A stretch of DNA of 32,872 bases from Psychrobacillus soli (GCF_006861775.1 NZ_VDGG01000042.1:1-32872), one strand, 5' to 3'; positions 1-9,174 are shown, counted from the first letter of the stretch. Notes: generated by a model not told the origin, from the letters alone. Translations and numbers: made by a program.

Positions 1-153
1 TTTCCTAATTGCGTGCATCCATTAAATGGCATAGGGAAACCAATTAATCATTGAAAGCAACCAAATCTCCAAATAGCAAGTTTACTTGGATTGAGGCGAT
101 GATGATTTTTACATATTTATAGGAATAATATGTCTTAAAGCTAGAGGAACTTG

Positions 154-177
154 CCAGTCTAGTATTTGCTAGACCGG
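154..177 (+). terminator. terminator-like hairpin
   Basis: The arms CCAGTCTAG (154-162) and CTAGACCGG (169-177) pair with one mismatch around a 6-nt loop and are followed by only three T residues. It could end a plus-strand gene lying left of the window. The T tract is weak, so this is tentative. Nothing else recognisable is seen in 1-240. Confidence 0.35.
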
Positions 178-240
178 TTTGTCGCGTTCAACCATTTAAT
201 TTTAATGTTAGATTCTGATAAGTTAGTCTTTACCATGGAT

Positions 241-372
241 TTTCGCTGCTGGGAGGCGACTCCAGTGGGATCAAGTGAGCAAAATGAGACTTCACAACGG
301 ACGCGCGCAGGCGCGGCGGTGAAGGCTCATCGCTCACCCACGGAAAGCGTCCGCCCAGCAGCGGAAATCCCA
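241..372. repeat. GC-rich intergenic repeat with inverted ends
   Basis: This block is visibly richer in G and C than its surroundings. Its ends are inverted: CGCTGCTGGG at 244-253 pairs with CCCAGCAGCG at 354-363. Internal phrases such as GGAGGCGACTCC, CTCATCGCTCACCCACGG and GGAAAGCGTCCGC resemble, from memory, an intergenic element scattered in Bacillaceae and Planococcaceae genomes. No convincing protein is encoded: the open frame across it is low in complexity and overlaps the end of gltC. No second copy is seen in this window. Confidence 0.6.
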
Positions 373-432
373 GCGGACACTCATTTTCAACCCACTACCA
401 CGCATTATACCTATATTGCGCAATTTATTTTT

Positions 433-1335
433 TCATTGGTATTGTCCAAGCACAGCGAAAAATCGGATCACAAATTGATGAAACACCTTTTCAGACGGGG
501 ATAGTTCCCTCGTAGTGGGGCTAATGATTCCTACGGTTCTCCTAATAATCGGCGTTTCTATTGGTATTTTAACCGTAAATCTCGGAGTGGAATCATAAAA
601 AGAACTTTCTGGTAAAAGGCTTACTCCCATTCCTGCTGCGACTAAACCCTTTATAGCATCCATATCTTCTCCTTCTGAAGAAGTGTTCGGCGTGAATCCA
701 ACAGAATGACAAGCTTCTAGTGCGATTTTGCGTAATACATAACCTTCTGGAAATAAAATGAAATCATCATCTATCAAATCTTTTAAATAGATTTTCTCCC
801 GTTTTGACAGTGGATGAGTAGAAGGTAAAAGTGCAGAAAAATTCTCCGTAAATAAAATAGATGTGTTAATCGAATGATCCTTAGGAGGAAGTGGTCCTAA
901 AAAAGCAAGATTTAGCTCTCTATTTTTCACAGCATCGATTAAATAATTATAAGAACCTTGACGTAAATGGAACGCAACATGCGGATACTCTTTTTTAAAT
1001 GCGGAAATGACAGTAGGTAAAAAATGACCAGCTAAACTTGTAGGGAAGCCAATTTTAATCGTACCTGTATCTGGATTCAAATATTCGTCGATTTGTTTTT
1101 TCGCATAATCGATTGCTTGTAACGCAGAGATGCTATGTTCTAAAAAAATCTTCCCTATTGGCGTTAACTTTACATTTCTTCCGACCCTTTCGAAAAGTTC
1201 TACTCCAAGCTCGTCTTCTAAATTGGCGATTTGTCTGCTGACAGCTGATTGTGCCACATGCAAATGAATAGCTGCTTCTGAAATATGTTCCCGTTCTGCT
1301 ACTTCGATAAAGTACCTCAATTGGCGTATTTCCAT
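433..1335 (-). CDS. gltC: LysR-type activator of glutamate synthase genes, GltC
   Basis: This 300-residue LysR-family regulator has the same length as Bacillus subtilis GltC and closely resembles it. The N-terminal winged helix-turn-helix (about residues 1-60, with SQSAVSR-type recognition: HVAQSAVSRQIANLE) is followed by the two-lobed effector domain (about 90-295). The phrases GTIKIGFPTSLA, EGEDMDAIKGLVAAGMGVSLLPES and RFTVKIPIETP match GltC rather than a generic LysR protein. The start is supported by AGGAGG at 1341-1346 on the minus strand. It is divergent from gltA with a 119-bp gap that holds a palindromic box. In Bacillus, GltC activates gltAB and represses its own gene, with 2-oxoglutarate and glutamate as signals; the same role is inferred here. 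Confidence 0.93.
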   Translation of the reverse strand: MEIRQLRYFIEVAEREHISEAAIHLHVAQSAVSRQIANLEDELGVELFERVGRNVKLTPIGKIFLEHSISALQAIDYAKKQIDEYLNPDTGTIKIGFPTSLAGHFLPTVISAFKKEYPHVAFHLRQGSYNYLIDAVKNRELNLAFLGPLPPKDHSINTSILFTENFSALLPSTHPLSKREKIYLKDLIDDDFILFPEGYVLRKIALEACHSVGFTPNTSSEGEDMDAIKGLVAAGMGVSLLPESSFYDSTPRFTVKIPIETPIIRRTVGIISPTTRELSPSEKVFHQFVIRFFAVLGQYQ

Positions 1336-1351
1336 CGTTTCCTCCTAATCT

Positions 1352-1366
1352 ATCTAAAATGTAGAT
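1352..1366. promoter_or_regulatory. GltC-type operator box
   Basis: ATCTAAAATGTAGAT is a perfect 5-bp inverted repeat with a 5-nt spacer and contains the T-N11-A core of LysR sites. Its length and ATCT/AGAT ends match Box I of the B. subtilis gltC-gltA region, as I recall it. It lies 21 bp upstream of the gltA -35 and next to the gltC start, suiting activation of gltA and autorepression of gltC. Confidence 0.6.
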
Positions 1367-1387
1367 GATTTATATCCAAATTATATA

Positions 1388-1416
1388 TTGTTTGTATTAG
1401 TTTGAAAACATACAAT
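1388..1416 (+). promoter_or_regulatory. gltA promoter
   Basis: TTGTTT (1388-1393) and TACAAT (1411-1416) are separated by 17 bp, a sigma-A layout. The palindromic box at 1352-1366 lies just upstream, where a LysR activator would contact polymerase. The gltA ribosome binding site GGAGGG follows at 1443-1448. Confidence 0.65.
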
Positions 1417-1454
1417 ATTCCTAAGTTAGTTTTTAAAAAGATGGAGGGAATCAC

Positions 1455-4400
1455 ATGACATTTCATCAAATACCGAAAGCACAAGGCATGTACGATCCAG
1501 CGTTTGAACATGACGCGTGTGGGATAGGTTTATATGCACATATAAAAGGAAAGCAAACACATGATATTGTCAAAAAAGGATTAGAAATGTTATGTCGTCT
1601 TGATCACCGTGCAGGACGTGGAAGCGATGGTCAAACGGGTGACGGTGCTGGGCTTATGGTTCAAATCCCGGATGTATATTTTCGTGTTGTTTGTAACAAA
1701 TGGAATTTGCCGAAAAGCGGGGCATACGGCGTAGGAATGCTATTTTTTACAAATAACACGGAAGAACGCGAAGCAATTGAGCAAAAGATAAACGAGACTA
1801 TAGCAGCGGAAGGGCAAGAGCTTATCGGCTGGAGAACTGTCCCGATTAATGCAGAATGCTTAAGCGAAAAAGCAAAAGAAACGGTGCCAGTCGTTCGCCA
1901 AGTATTTATCAAAGCAGTTAACTTAACTGATTCACTTTCATTTGAACGTAAATTGTATGTCATTCGAAAGCAAGTGGAGCACTGGGCACTACAACAAGAT
2001 AAAAAGTTTTATTGTGCGAGCCTTTCTAGCCAAACAATTGTTTACAAAGGATTGCTCACACCGGAAGAAGTGGACCTATTTTACGTAGATTTGCAAGATG
2101 AGTTATTTATGTCAGCATTTTCATTAGTACATTCTCGTTATAGCACGAACACTTTTCCAAGTTGGGAAAGAGCACATCCAAACCGATACATCGTCCACAA
2201 TGGAGAGATCAATACTTTACGTGGAAATATAAATTGGATGAAAGCTCGAGAACAACAATTTGTTTCCGAAGCATTTGGAGAAGATCTTCCGAAGCTGTTG
2301 CCGATCATTGATACAAACGGAAGTGACTCTTCCATGCTCGATAATGCTTTTGAATTTTTTGTACTTGCCGGTAGAACACCTGCCCATACTGCGATGATGT
2401 TAATACCAGAGCCTTGGACAGAAAACCCGCATATTAGTGAGGAGAAAAAGGCTTTCTATGCATATCACAGCAGTTTAATGGAGCCATGGGATGGACCAAC
2501 TGCTATTTCATTTACAGATGGCAAACAAATCGGAGCCATTTTAGATCGCAACGGGTTACGTCCAGCTCGCTACTATGTAACAAAAGATGATTATATTATT
2601 TTTTCATCTGAAGTAGGGGTAGTAGATGTGGAAGAAGAAAATATTTTAATCAAAGACCGTTTAAGCCCTGGTAAAATGTTACTTGTCGATTTGGAACAAG
2701 GTCGTATTATTTCAGATGAAGAAATTAAATCCGAGATGGCAAATGCATTACCTTATGAAAAGTGGTTAAATGCCAATTTAGTTACAATTATATCCGAAAA
2801 TGAAAAACCGGAGAAAATAGATAATCTATTATTCAAGCAAAAAGCATTTGGTTACACATATGAAGATATTCAAAAATATATTGTTCCGATTGCATTAGAT
2901 GGCAAAGACCCAATAGGATCAATGGGTAGCGATACACCACTTGCCGTTTTATCGGATCGTCCACAATCGTTATTTAATTATTTTAAACAACTATTTGCAC
3001 AAGTGACCAATCCACCAATCGATTCCATACGAGAACATATTGTCACATCGACGATGACATTACTCGGAGCAGAAGGAAATTTACTACATCCAGCTGCACA
3101 AAATAGTAAACGAATCTTTTTGGAAACACCAGTTTTAACAAATAGCCAGTTTAAACAGCTGACAAAAATGAAGCCAAACTATTTTCAAAGTGCAACTATT
3201 CAGTTATATATGTCAGAAAACTTAGAAAACGATTTGAAAGTTATTAATAAACAAGCAGATGAGTATATAACGCAAGGGAAAACATTACTTATCCTATCCG
3301 ACCGTCAGCTAGATGAAGGCATGTCTACGATTCCTGTACTACTTGCAGCAAGTAATCTCCATCAACACTTACTTCACACAGGAAATCGAACGCAAGTAAG
3401 TATTATCGTAGAATCTGGTGAAGCAAGAGAAGTCCATCAATTCGCAGCACTAATCGGTTTCGGTGTGGATGCGATCAATCCATACCTTGCTTATGCAACG
3501 ATCGCAGAAGCAATAGAAAATGGGCATATTACGACATCTTATACAGAAGCGATTGCAAAGTATAGTAAAGGAATAGCTGATGGTGTCGTCAAAGTAATGT
3601 CGAAAATGGGAATATCGACTGTTCAAAGTTATCGAGGGGCACAGGTTTTTGAAGCAGTAGGTATTAGTAAAAAAGTAATCGATCGCTATTTCACAGGAAC
3701 TGTTTCTCAATTAGGAGGAATCAATCTAGAAACGATTGCACAAGAAGCAAATAAACGTCTTCAAGAAGCTCGAGATTCCAAGGGGACATCTTTAGATTCA
3801 GGTAGTGAGTTCCAGTGGAGAAGCACAGGAGAGCATCATGCATTTAATCCGAAAACAATTCATACACTTCAGTGGGCTACTCGAAAAGGAGATTACGGTT
3901 TATATCGGCAATATGCGGAAATGGCAAATGAAGAACGTATCGGATTTTTACGAAATTTATTGACATTTAAACAAGACGTTAAACGTATACCATTGGAAGA
4001 AGTCGAGTCTGTAGATTCCATCGTCAAACGCTTTAAAACCGGTGCAATGTCATTTGGTTCACTAAGCAAAGAAGCACATGAAACACTTGCTATTGCCATG
4101 AACCGGATTGGCGGTAAAAGTAATAGTGGAGAAGGCGGGGAGCATCCAAGCCGCTATGAACTAGATGCAAACGGAGATAACCGTAGAAGTGCTATTAAAC
4201 AAATTGCTTCCGGTCGATTTGGTGTAAAAAGCCATTATTTAGTGCAAGCAGATGAGTTGCAAATAAAAATGGCGCAAGGGGCAAAACCAGGGGAAGGTGG
4301 CCAGTTACCTGGCAATAAAGTATATCCATGGGTAGCGGATGTTCGAGGTTCTACAACTGGAGTTGGATTAATATCTCCGCCACCTCATCATGATATTTAT

Positions 4401-5987
4401 TCGATTGAAGATATGGCGCAATTAATCCATGACTTGAAAAACGCCAATAGAACTGCTCGTATTAGTGTGAAATTAGTGGCGAAATCGGGCGTTGGAACAA
4501 TCGCGGCTGGTGTTGCAAAAGGTGCAGCAGACGTTATTGTCATTAGTGGCTACGACGGAGGAACAGGGGCATCTCCGAAAACGAGCATTAAGCATACGGG
4601 ACTTCCATGGGAGCTCGGTCTTGCAGAAGCTCATCAAACATTAATGCTCAATGGTCTTCGTGATCGAGTCAGACTGGAAACAGACGGAAAATTGATGACT
4701 GGTAAAGACGTTGTGATGGCAGCACTTCTCGGTGCAGAAGAATATGGTTTTGCAACGGCTCCTTTAATCGTTTTAGGGTGCGTGATGATGCGGGCTTGTC
4801 ATTTAGATACTTGTCCAGTAGGTATTGCTACTCAAAATCCAGAGCTTCGTGACAAATTTACAGGAACTGCGGATTATGTTGTCAACTTTATGAAATTCGT
4901 AGCAGAAGAAGTACGTGAATATATGGCATTACTTGGATTTAGAACGTTAGAAGAAATGGTAGGACGCACGGATGTGCTAGAAGTTAGCAACCGAGCAAAA
5001 GAGCATTGGAAAGCGAAGCAACTGAATTTAACCGCACTTCTTTATCAGCCAGAGGGAACGCGAACGTTTAAAACAGTGCAAAATCATAAAATAGAACAAT
5101 CTTTTGACTTGCGTGAACTATTACCGAAAGTAGAACATGCCATTTTAAACGAATCGAAAGTGGAGTTGAATTATCCAATTTCAAATACGGACCGTGTAGT
5201 AGGCACGGTCATTGGAAGTGAAATTTCTAAGCTATACGGGGCTAGGGGATTAGCGAATGATTCCATTACACTTCGATTTACGGGAAGTGCCGGTCAGAGC
5301 TTTGGCGCTTTTGTACCAAAAGGGATGTCCATGTATGTAACAGGAGATGTAAATGATTATTTTGGCAAAGGATTATCTGGGGGAAAATTGATTGTCACTG
5401 CACCTATTCCAGGTGTTGCTGAAGAAAATGTTATTGCTGGAAATGTTGCGCTTTACGGTGCAACAAGTGGAACTGTATTTATTAATGGTCGTGCTGGGGA
5501 GCGCTTTGCAGTTCGAAATAGTGGGGTAGATGTAGTCGTAGAAGGTATTGGGGATCATGGTTGTGAATATATGACTGGTGGTCGTGCCGTTATACTAGGG
5601 GATGTAGGGAAAAACTTCGCAGCAGGAATGTCAGGCGGAGTTGCGTATGTACTTGCCCGCGACTTGGACGGATTGATGGAAAAATGCAATATGGAAATGA
5701 TTCAGTTGGAAAGAGTAGAATTGTCAGAAGAAAAGCACTCCATTCGCCAATTAATAATGGATCATTATTATTACACGAAAAGTACGAAAGCAATGAACAT
5801 ACTAGATAAATGGGATGTAGTAGTTCAACAAATAGTAAAAGTAGTTCCGATTGATTATAAGAAAATGCTCGATAAAATTGCTGACTTTAAACGGAATGGT
5901 TTAACGGATGACGCAGCTGCAATGCAAGCATTTCTTGCCACTTCTGTGAAGGAAGAAAAGAAGCCACTTTCGCTAATAAAAAAATAA
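1455..5987 (+). CDS. gltA: Glutamate synthase (NADPH), large subunit
   Basis: The protein has 1510 residues, the usual length for the bacterial alpha subunit. It takes ammonia from glutamine and transfers it to 2-oxoglutarate, making two glutamates. Cys22 (DACGIG) is the expected N-terminal nucleophile of the glutaminase domain after removal of a short propeptide. The central and FMN/2-oxoglutarate synthase domains follow (about 480-1210), with the SGEGGEHPSR, GAKPGEGGQLPG and GYDGGTGASP motifs. Cys1109, Cys1115 and Cys1120 (C-x5-C-x4-C) are the likely 3Fe-4S ligands. The C-terminal GXGXG beta-helix is at about 1260-1430. gltB starts 15 bp after the stop, so the two form an operon. The promoter and box upstream indicate GltC control. 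The name follows Bacillus usage; enteric bacteria call it gltB. Confidence 0.97.
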   Translation: MTFHQIPKAQGMYDPAFEHDACGIGLYAHIKGKQTHDIVKKGLEMLCRLDHRAGRGSDGQTGDGAGLMVQIPDVYFRVVCNKWNLPKSGAYGVGMLFFTNNTEEREAIEQKINETIAAEGQELIGWRTVPINAECLSEKAKETVPVVRQVFIKAVNLTDSLSFERKLYVIRKQVEHWALQQDKKFYCASLSSQTIVYKGLLTPEEVDLFYVDLQDELFMSAFSLVHSRYSTNTFPSWERAHPNRYIVHNGEINTLRGNINWMKAREQQFVSEAFGEDLPKLLPIIDTNGSDSSMLDNAFEFFVLAGRTPAHTAMMLIPEPWTENPHISEEKKAFYAYHSSLMEPWDGPTAISFTDGKQIGAILDRNGLRPARYYVTKDDYIIFSSEVGVVDVEEENILIKDRLSPGKMLLVDLEQGRIISDEEIKSEMANALPYEKWLNANLVTIISENEKPEKIDNLLFKQKAFGYTYEDIQKYIVPIALDGKDPIGSMGSDTPLAVLSDRPQSLFNYFKQLFAQVTNPPIDSIREHIVTSTMTLLGAEGNLLHPAAQNSKRIFLETPVLTNSQFKQLTKMKPNYFQSATIQLYMSENLENDLKVINKQADEYITQGKTLLILSDRQLDEGMSTIPVLLAASNLHQHLLHTGNRTQVSIIVESGEAREVHQFAALIGFGVDAINPYLAYATIAEAIENGHITTSYTEAIAKYSKGIADGVVKVMSKMGISTVQSYRGAQVFEAVGISKKVIDRYFTGTVSQLGGINLETIAQEANKRLQEARDSKGTSLDSGSEFQWRSTGEHHAFNPKTIHTLQWATRKGDYGLYRQYAEMANEERIGFLRNLLTFKQDVKRIPLEEVESVDSIVKRFKTGAMSFGSLSKEAHETLAIAMNRIGGKSNSGEGGEHPSRYELDANGDNRRSAIKQIASGRFGVKSHYLVQADELQIKMAQGAKPGEGGQLPGNKVYPWVADVRGSTTGVGLISPPPHHDIYSIEDMAQLIHDLKNANRTARISVKLVAKSGVGTIAAGVAKGAADVIVISGYDGGTGASPKTSIKHTGLPWELGLAEAHQTLMLNGLRDRVRLETDGKLMTGKDVVMAALLGAEEYGFATAPLIVLGCVMMRACHLDTCPVGIATQNPELRDKFTGTADYVVNFMKFVAEEVREYMALLGFRTLEEMVGRTDVLEVSNRAKEHWKAKQLNLTALLYQPEGTRTFKTVQNHKIEQSFDLRELLPKVEHAILNESKVELNYPISNTDRVVGTVIGSEISKLYGARGLANDSITLRFTGSAGQSFGAFVPKGMSMYVTGDVNDYFGKGLSGGKLIVTAPIPGVAEENVIAGNVALYGATSGTVFINGRAGERFAVRNSGVDVVVEGIGDHGCEYMTGGRAVILGDVGKNFAAGMSGGVAYVLARDLDGLMEKCNMEMIQLERVELSEEKHSIRQLIMDHYYYTKSTKAMNILDKWDVVVQQIVKVVPIDYKKMLDKIADFKRNGLTDDAAAMQAFLATSVKEEKKPLSLIKK

Positions 5988-6002
5988 GAGGGGGGAACAC
6001 AA

Positions 6003-7484
6003 ATGGGTAAACCTACTGGATTTATGGATTATAAACGAGAAAAAGGAAAGGAGGAAGCCCCCCTTAAGCGTATTAAAAACTGGGGGGAGTATGCCTCCAA
6101 GTTAACAGACGAGGCGCTTCAAACACAAGGGGCTAGATGTATGGATTGCGGGACACCTTTTTGTCATATGGGAATTGAAATACGAGGCGCAACTGCAGGA
6201 TGTCCAATTAATAACTTAATACCCGAGTGGAATGATTTGGTATATAAAGGGAAATGGCAAGAGGCGCTAGAAAGACTATCGATGACGAATAATTTCCCGG
6301 AATTTACTGGTAGGGTTTGTCCAGCTCCTTGCGAAGGATCTTGTACACTTGCTATTTCAGATCCAGCTGTGTCCATCAAAAATATTGAACGGACGATTAT
6401 CGATAAAGGCTTTGAAAATGGCTGGGTCGTACCTAGAATTCCGAATGAGCGTACTGGGAAAAAAATTGCCATCATAGGATCGGGACCTGCTGGACTTGCA
6501 AGTGCCGATGAGCTAAATCAAGCTGGTCACTCTGTAACTGTCTATGAGCGTGCGGATCGGGCTGGAGGGTTACTTACTTACGGGATACCTAACATGAAGC
6601 TAGAAAAAGAAGTGGTGGAACGTCGAATTCAGTTACTGGAGCAAGAAGGAATCGATTTTGTCTTAAATACAGAAATCGGTAAAGACATTTCAGCCCAGCA
6701 ATTAAAAGACCAATTCGATGCGATTATTTTATGTATTGGCGCACAAAAACAACGAGAGCTTCATATGGAAGGTAGTACTTCAAATGGGGTTCATCTTGCA
6801 ATGGATTATTTAACGACAACAACAAAAAGTTTACTAGATTCTAATTTTGCTGACGGACAGTATATTGATACGAAAGGAAAAGACGTCATCGTAATTGGTG
6901 GGGGAGACACAGGTGCCGATTGTGTTGCGACTGCAATTCGTCAAAAATGTAAATCGGTTGTCCAGTTCGGTAAACACCCACAATTACCTGCTTCCAGAAC
7001 AGAAGATAATTTATGGCCGACTGATCCAACTATTTATAAATTAGAATATGCCTATGAAGAAGCAGAAGCAAAATATGGAAAAGATCCACGTGAATATTTG
7101 ATCCAGACAACAAAGATGGTCGGGGATGAAAAAGGTAATTTGAAAGAGCTCCATACAATTCAAATGGAAAAAATACTAGGAGAAGATGGCTATCATTTTT
7201 TCCGTGAAGTTCCTGGTACTGAAAAAATTTGGCCAGCACAATTTGTGTTTGTCGCTATTGGTTTTGAAGGTCCAGAGCTTTCATTACCTAGCCAATTTGG
7301 GGTAAACATCGTGAATAAGAAAATTTCCGCATCAACAAAAGACTATGCCACGAATATCGAAGGGATATTTACAGCTGGAGATGCAAGAAAAGGGCAAAGT
7401 CTTATCGTTTGGGCGATGAAAGAAGGGCAAGAAGTAGCGAAAAAAGTAGATGCATACGTCAGTAAAAAACCAGTCATTTCCTAA
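6003..7484 (+). CDS. gltB: Glutamate synthase (NADPH), small subunit
   Basis: The 493-residue beta subunit, equal in length to B. subtilis GltB, passes electrons from NADPH through FAD and iron-sulfur clusters to the large subunit. N-terminal cysteines are seen at 46, 49, 54, 67, 106, 110 and 114 (MDCGTPFCHMG, GRVCPAPCEGSC), the ligand region for 4Fe-4S clusters. An FAD Rossmann motif, IIGSGPAGLASADEL, starts near 157. A second nucleotide-binding motif, VIGGGDTGADC, near 300 serves NADPH. The C-terminal EGIFTAGDARKGQSLIVWA element closes the FAD site. The ribosome binding site is a GAGGGGGG stretch. The stop codon sits in the loop and arm of a hairpin (7468-7493), which probably ends the operon. 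Confidence 0.96.
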   Translation: MGKPTGFMDYKREKGKEEAPLKRIKNWGEYASKLTDEALQTQGARCMDCGTPFCHMGIEIRGATAGCPINNLIPEWNDLVYKGKWQEALERLSMTNNFPEFTGRVCPAPCEGSCTLAISDPAVSIKNIERTIIDKGFENGWVVPRIPNERTGKKIAIIGSGPAGLASADELNQAGHSVTVYERADRAGGLLTYGIPNMKLEKEVVERRIQLLEQEGIDFVLNTEIGKDISAQQLKDQFDAIILCIGAQKQRELHMEGSTSNGVHLAMDYLTTTTKSLLDSNFADGQYIDTKGKDVIVIGGGDTGADCVATAIRQKCKSVVQFGKHPQLPASRTEDNLWPTDPTIYKLEYAYEEAEAKYGKDPREYLIQTTKMVGDEKGNLKELHTIQMEKILGEDGYHFFREVPGTEKIWPAQFVFVAIGFEGPELSLPSQFGVNIVNKKISASTKDYATNIEGIFTAGDARKGQSLIVWAMKEGQEVAKKVDAYVSKKPVIS

Positions 7485-7493
7485 TGACTGGTT
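7468..7493 (+). terminator. terminator hairpin overlapping the gltB stop
   Basis: AACCAGTCATT (7468-7478) pairs perfectly with AATGACTGGTT (7483-7493) around a 4-nt loop. The TAA stop of gltB lies at the loop-arm junction. The following T tract is short and broken, so termination may be partial, with some read-through into hisH. Confidence 0.6.
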
Positions 7494-7579
7494 TACTCTG
7501 TTAGCAGACTAAAGTTTTTCTGTTTTTTTAGCTCAATTGGTGGCATAATAGAAGTATACTGATAAGTGGGGGCAGAACA

Positions 7580-8179
7580 ATGATTGGCATAATCGATTAT
7601 GGAGCAGGAAATTTACATAGTGTTTTAAAAGCAATCGACCGTCTAGATTATAAAACGAAGCTTATTACGAAACCGAGTGATCATGATGATGCGATTACGA
7701 AACTCATTTTACCTGGCGTTGGAAATGCAAAAGTTGCCATGGATGTGTTAAACGAAACAGGCTTAGCGATATATATAAAAGAACAAGTAGCAAATGGAAC
7801 ACCACTGCTAGGCATTTGTTTAGGAATGCAGCTCCTCCTTGAAACAAGTGAAGAAGGCAATGTGGAATGCTTAGGACTTATTAAAGGAACGGTTCCGGAA
7901 TTTAAAGAAATGGTCAAAAAAGTGCCTCATATGGGTTGGAACCAAGTGATGGATGTCCAAAATCATTTCTTATTTCATCAAATTCCGCAAAACACAGACT
8001 TTTACTTTGTACACTCTTTCTTTGCGAATCCTACAGATGAAAAGGATATTTTAGGAATTACTAATTACGGATTTGCTTTTGCTAGCGTTATAGGGAACGA
8101 ACAAGTAATGGGTGTACAATTCCATCCGGAAAAAAGTGGTAAGTATGGCATTCAATTATTAGAAAACTACTGTAAATAA
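7580..8179 (+). CDS. hisH: Glutamine amidotransferase HisH-like
   Basis: This 199-residue class I glutamine amidotransferase would release ammonia from glutamine and feed it to the partner synthase encoded by the next gene. The triad is visible: Cys80 in GICLGMQ, with His182 and Glu184 in VQFHPEKSG. Other HisH features are IDYGAGNLHSV at the N terminus, LPGVGNA near 45 and the PHMGW motif near 117. It forms an operon with hisF (12-bp gap). No other histidine genes are in the window. TATACT at 7555-7560 could be a -10, but no good -35 was found. The histidine pathway role is likely; because the partner is divergent, a HisHF paralogue acting in another amidation pathway cannot be excluded. Confidence 0.82.
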   Translation: MIGIIDYGAGNLHSVLKAIDRLDYKTKLITKPSDHDDAITKLILPGVGNAKVAMDVLNETGLAIYIKEQVANGTPLLGICLGMQLLLETSEEGNVECLGLIKGTVPEFKEMVKKVPHMGWNQVMDVQNHFLFHQIPQNTDFYFVHSFFANPTDEKDILGITNYGFAFASVIGNEQVMGVQFHPEKSGKYGIQLLENYCK

Positions 8180-8191
8180 GGAGAAAAATAT

Positions 8192-8965
8192 ATGCTTAGA
8201 AAAAGAATTGTTCCAGCAATCGATGTGTTGAATGATAAAGCCGTAAAATATGTACAGTTCCGTAATCCCACCATTATTGGAGATCCGGCAGAGCTCGGTA
8301 AAAAATATACAGAAGATGGAGCAGACGAATTAATTTATCTAGACACAACTGCTTCACTTAAAAGCCAAGAATTGAAAATCGAATGGATTCGTAAAGTTGC
8401 AGAGCAAGTATATATTCCGTTTTCTGTCATTGGCGGTGTACGAACAATCGATGATTTTAAACGTTTACTACGTGCTGGTGCAGATAAAGTAGGCGTAAAC
8501 TCTGCAGCAGTTCAGCGGCCAGAACTTCTTAGAGAAGCTGCCGAAATTTATGGGAAACAATGTGTCGTTTTGGGGTTAGATGCTATGCCTATTTATAATG
8601 ATGACGAAGAAATTATTAGATGGGAAGTGTATACACATTCCGGTCATGAAAAAACAGGGATGGACGTCATTGAGTGGGCACAGCAAGCTACCGAACTTGG
8701 GGCAGGTGAAATCATTTGCACAAGTATTCATAAAGATGGTATGAAAAACGGCTATGATGTAGCGCTTATCAAATTACTTTCTGAAAAAGTAAATGTGCCA
8801 ATTATCGCTTCGGGTGGTGCGGGAGAACTTGCACATATCGAGGAAGTTTTCACAGAAGGGTATGCAGACGCAGCACTTGTAGCATCGATGATTCACTACG
8901 GTGATTACACGATTTCAGAAATTAAATCCTATTTACGAGATAAGCATATTAATGTACGAATTTAA
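8192..8965 (+). CDS. hisF: Imidazole glycerol phosphate synthase cyclase subunit-like, HisF (divergent)
   Basis: This 257-residue TIM barrel of the HisF family would use ammonia from HisH to form imidazole glycerol phosphate and AICAR. Aligning by eye to Thermotoga HisF, Asp11, Lys19 and the GADKV lysine are kept, as is the Asp of the GLDA strand (equivalent to Asp130). Several normally constant positions differ: PCLDV is PAIDV, VKG is VKY, the phosphate-loop VGGGI is VIGGV, and the TS(I/M)D-x-DG segment reads TSIHKDG, so the first Asp is His. ASGGAG and the ADAALVAS loop are intact. The ribosome binding site GGAG lies 8 bases upstream. It may be a functional but fast-evolving HisF, or a paralogue for a related reaction. 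Confidence 0.8.
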   Translation: MLRKRIVPAIDVLNDKAVKYVQFRNPTIIGDPAELGKKYTEDGADELIYLDTTASLKSQELKIEWIRKVAEQVYIPFSVIGGVRTIDDFKRLLRAGADKVGVNSAAVQRPELLREAAEIYGKQCVVLGLDAMPIYNDDEEIIRWEVYTHSGHEKTGMDVIEWAQQATELGAGEIICTSIHKDGMKNGYDVALIKLLSEKVNVPIIASGGAGELAHIEEVFTEGYADAALVASMIHYGDYTISEIKSYLRDKHINVRI

Positions 8966-8988
8966 TAAAATAAAGAAATAAGGTTAAA

Positions 8989-9014
8989 GGGCGGATGTTT
9001 TAAGTCCGCCTTTT
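8989..9014 (+). terminator. intrinsic terminator after hisF
   Basis: GGCGGA (8990-8995) pairs with TCCGCC (9005-9010) around a 9-nt loop and is followed by TTTT. It lies 24 bp after the hisF stop. Confidence 0.75.
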
Positions 9015-9045
9015 AGTATTTCAAAAGAATATGCACTTATATTTT

Positions 9046-9174
9046 TTATGAAATAAAAGTTGCACCTACGATAATAAGAAGAATAAACAACACAACAATC
9101 AATACAAAGCTTGAGCCAGCGCCACCATAGCCGCCGCCACCGCCTTCATAGCCTCCACCATATCCAAAGCTCAT
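9046..9174 (-). CDS. YjcZ-family sporulation miniprotein
   Basis: This 42-residue protein starts MSFGYGGGYE, runs through a Gly/Tyr-rich segment to about residue 22, and then has one hydrophobic helix of the form FVLIVVLFILLIIVG before a short tail ending FIS. That layout (Gly-rich head, single membrane helix with VVLFILLIIVG) is the signature of the YjcZ/YczN sporulation family of Bacillales. The start is supported by an AGGAGGT ribosome binding site just upstream on the minus strand (about 9183-9188). It stands alone between the hisF terminator and a pseudogene. The exact function of the family is unknown; expression during sporulation and membrane location are inferred from the family. Confidence 0.85.
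   Translation of the reverse strand: MSFGYGGGYEGGGGGYGGAGSSFVLIVVLFILLIIVGATFIS

Noticed and set aside
166-504. Open frame of 112 codons across the GC-rich repeat
   Set aside because: It runs through the repeat and into the antisense end of gltC, starts inside a hairpin loop and has no ribosome binding site.
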